Both the position numbers and the translations under genes were made by a program. Positions 14,306-15,672 of a DNA stretch of 15,672 nt are shown here, in pieces (the stretch's first letter is position 1; each line of letters starts with the position of its first letter). The notes under the pieces are model-generated. The model did no database searches, was not told the DNA's origin, and worked only from the letters and a program-made list of their open reading frames with translations. Origin of the DNA: JASFEQ01 sp050122535 (GTDB taxonomy: Bacteria > Desulfobacterota > DSM-4660 > Desulfatiglandales > HGW-15); NCBI GenBank assembly GCA_050122535.1, contig JASFIT010000059.1:1-15672 (forward strand), given 5' to 3'.

Positions 14306-15124
14306 CTATATTCCCTGCCCCAGGTAAGCACTTATAACCTTGGGGTTCGTCTTAATTTCATCCGGGGTGCCCTCGGCGATCTTACGACCAAAATCGAGGA
14401 CAATTATCCTGTCTGCGATGTCCATGACCACGCCCATGTCATGTTCCACGAGGATGATACAACGAATCCCATCCCGCAGAACGGGTGTATCAGGATAGGT
14501 GGCGCCCTGGCCTTCAAAGATATCAAGGATGAATCGGGCGATATCCTCCTTTTCCTCCACGTTCATCCCTGCCATAGGCTCGTCAAGAAGCAAAATCTCT
14601 GGTTCCAGAGCCAATGCCCTTCCCAGTTCAACCCTCTTCTGCATACCGTAGGGTAGAACGCCAACCACCTTCTTTCTGATGGGTGCTATTTCCAGGAAGT
14701 CGATAATCTCCTCTGCGGTCTGGCGGTGCTCGTTTTCCTCCTTAAGTGCCCAGCCAAAGTATAGCGCACCCGCGATGAAGTTTTGCTTCATAAGCACGTG
14801 TCGGGCAGCCATAATGTTATCTTGAGTGCTTAGACCAGCGTATAGTTCGATATTCTGAAAGGTCCTGGCAATACCAAGTTTAGCCAGCCTGTCCGGGCGC
14901 ATTCGGGCAATTTTTTGCCCATCGTGGTATATATCGCCTTTTTGCGGTTTGTAGAAACCATTGATGCAGTTGAGGAGGGCGGTCTTGCCGGCACCGTTCG
15001 GCCCGATAATAGCCAGTATCTCGTTCTCCCTGACGTCCAAGCTCACCTCGATAAGGGCTGTGACACCACCAAAGCTCAGGGAGAGGTTGTCAATCCGTAA
15101 TTTTACCTGGTTATCCGTTTCCAC
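14306..15124 (-). CDS. livG: Liv-type ABC transporter ATP-binding protein LivG
   Basis: This 272-residue cytoplasmic ATPase is the partner of LivF. It starts with LRIDNLSLSFGGVTAL, the normal LivG N-terminal strand. Motifs are Walker A GPNGAGKT (41-48), signature LPYGMQKRVELGRAL (a variant of LSYGQQRRLE), Walker B ILLLDEPMAGMN, and the H-loop His in LVEHDMGVVMDIADR. A short insertion, GATYPDTPVLRDGIRC, lies between Walker B and the H-loop strand compared with E. coli-type LivG. Translation starts at GTG (15122-15124), with AGGAGGAGG and GAGGT upstream; no ATG is suitably placed. It is the first gene of the operon, about 65 nt after the predicted transcription start. Confidence 0.95.
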   Translation of the reverse strand: METDNQVKLRIDNLSLSFGGVTALIEVSLDVRENEILAIIGPNGAGKTALLNCINGFYKPQKGDIYHDGQKIARMRPDRLAKLGIARTFQNIELYAGLSTQDNIMAARHVLMKQNFIAGALYFGWALKEENEHRQTAEEIIDFLEIAPIRKKVVGVLPYGMQKRVELGRALALEPEILLLDEPMAGMNVEEKEDIARFILDIFEGQGATYPDTPVLRDGIRCIILVEHDMGVVMDIADRIIVLDFGRKIAEGTPDEIKTNPKVISAYLGQGI

Positions 15125-15301
15125 TTACCTCAGCCTCCTCCTCAGTGCCATACTCTTTCCACTTTACTTAATCCCATAAAATAGGCATGGTCCTAGCCTA
15201 TATAACACGTGCATTCCGGAGTCAATTACCTTTTGGTCTAAGGGCCTCGTTACACCTGGGATTCCTGCCTGGCCGGGCATACACTCATGGAGGCAAGGCC
15301 G
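15125..15301. other. Intergenic region between acyl-CoA ligase and livG
   Basis: This 177-bp gap contains the candidate livG promoter. It also holds an imperfect palindrome around TGCCTGGCCGGGCA (about 15267-15280) downstream of the ligase stop codon. No stem with a T run was found, so read-through from the ligase gene into livG is possible. Confidence 0.5.
15197..15225 (-). promoter_or_regulatory. Candidate sigma70 promoter of the liv operon
   Basis: On the minus strand TTGACT (15225-15220, 5 of 6 to the -35 consensus) is followed by a 17-nt spacer and TATAGG (15202-15197, 4 of 6 to the -10 consensus). The -10 box overlaps the string TTATATAGG, so spacings of 15-17 are possible. The predicted start near 15190 leaves a leader of about 65 nt before livG. 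Confidence 0.45.
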
Positions 15302-15672
15302 TTACTTATCCGCCCAGTAATTTGCACGGATTTCTTTTTTAAGGATTTTTCCCTGAGGATTCTTTGGCAGGGATTCAAGGAACTCTAAGGACTTGGGCGC
15401 TTTGTATGAAGCCAAATGCTCCTTGCAAAAGGCGATAATGTCTTTCTCAGTCGAAGTGGCATCCGGCTTCAAAACTACCACAGCATGAACGCGCTCCACC
15501 CATGTGGGATCGGGGATGCCAATAACAGCCACTTCGGCGATGGCAGGATGCATATAAAGAACGTCTTCAACTTCGCGTGAATAGACATTTTCGCCACCGG
15601 TCACAATCATGTCCTTTTTTCTGTCGACGATATATATGAATCCTTTTTCATCATAGTATCCCAGATCCCCGG
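15302..15672 (-). CDS. C-terminal part of an AMP-forming acyl-CoA ligase (5' partial)
   Basis: The frame is open to the right edge of the window and ends at TAA 15302-15304, showing about 122 codons. The visible part begins GDLGYYDEKGFIYIVDRKKD, then MIVTGGENVYSREVEDVL and the AMP-binding C-terminal domain ending LPKNPQGKILKKEIR, which holds the catalytic lysine in GKILK. This is the classical class I fatty-acyl/aryl-CoA ligase pattern (hinge at DRKKD), different from the long-chain-type ligase at 11552. The enzyme would activate an acid with ATP and CoA; the substrate-binding N-terminal domain is outside the window. It is upstream of livG on the same strand, with 177 bp between, so it may belong to the same functional cluster. 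Confidence 0.93.
   Translation of the reverse strand, partial: GDLGYYDEKGFIYIVDRKKDMIVTGGENVYSREVEDVLYMHPAIAEVAVIGIPDPTWVERVHAVVVLKPDATSTEKDIIAFCKEHLASYKAPKSLEFLESLPKNPQGKILKKEIRANYWADK

Noticed and set aside
1..15672. CRISPR array, tRNA, rRNA, prophage or plasmid functions
   Set aside because: No regularly spaced repeats, cloverleaf, rRNA-like stretch, integrase, replication or structural phage gene was seen on either strand.

Overview
This 15.7 kb window looks like a piece of a Desulfobacterota (deltaproteobacterial) chromosome or metagenomic contig. That is an inference from gene content: a branched-chain-amino-acid-type (Liv) ABC transporter operon with an acyl-CoA ligase embedded in it, a DUF169 protein, and large soluble class III nucleotide cyclases fused to TPR or ATPase modules. 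No rRNA or tRNA gene, CRISPR array, integrase or intact insertion sequence was seen, and no marker fixes the species.

Layout. Positions 1-218 hold the 3' end of a probable outer-membrane beta-barrel protein (+). A small four-cysteine zinc-ribbon ORF (303-491, -) follows. Next are two class III cyclase genes facing each other. The 732-2486 gene (+) encodes cyclase, TolB/FlgO-like and TPR domains. The 2929-6333 gene (-) encodes a double zinc ribbon, cyclase, STAND/AAA-type ATPase and TPR domains. The 442 bp between their ends holds a 127 bp foldback (MITE/REP-like) element and a clear intrinsic terminator for the minus-strand gene. A 477 bp gene-free spacer separates the second cyclase from a small STAS/SpoIIAA-like ORF (6811-7200, -).

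The right half (7434-15672) is entirely minus-strand. In transcription order it reads: C-terminal end of an acyl-CoA ligase (cut by the window edge), a 177 bp gap with a sigma70-like promoter, livG, livF, a full acyl-CoA ligase, livH, livM, a 124 bp gap with a GC-rich hairpin, the substrate-binding protein gene, a gap with a 14-bp perfect hairpin, and a DUF169 gene. From livG to livM the genes overlap or are 2-3 nt apart, so this is an operon. The likely model is that the binding protein captures a small carboxylate or other organic acid, LivHM/LivGF import it, and the ligase traps it as a CoA thioester. The substrate cannot be read from the sequence.

The points most worth a second look are the ligase inside the transporter operon, the two hairpins bracketing the binding-protein gene, the non-canonical base-selecting residues of both cyclases, and the foldback element. 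Nothing here is unambiguously a new biological system.
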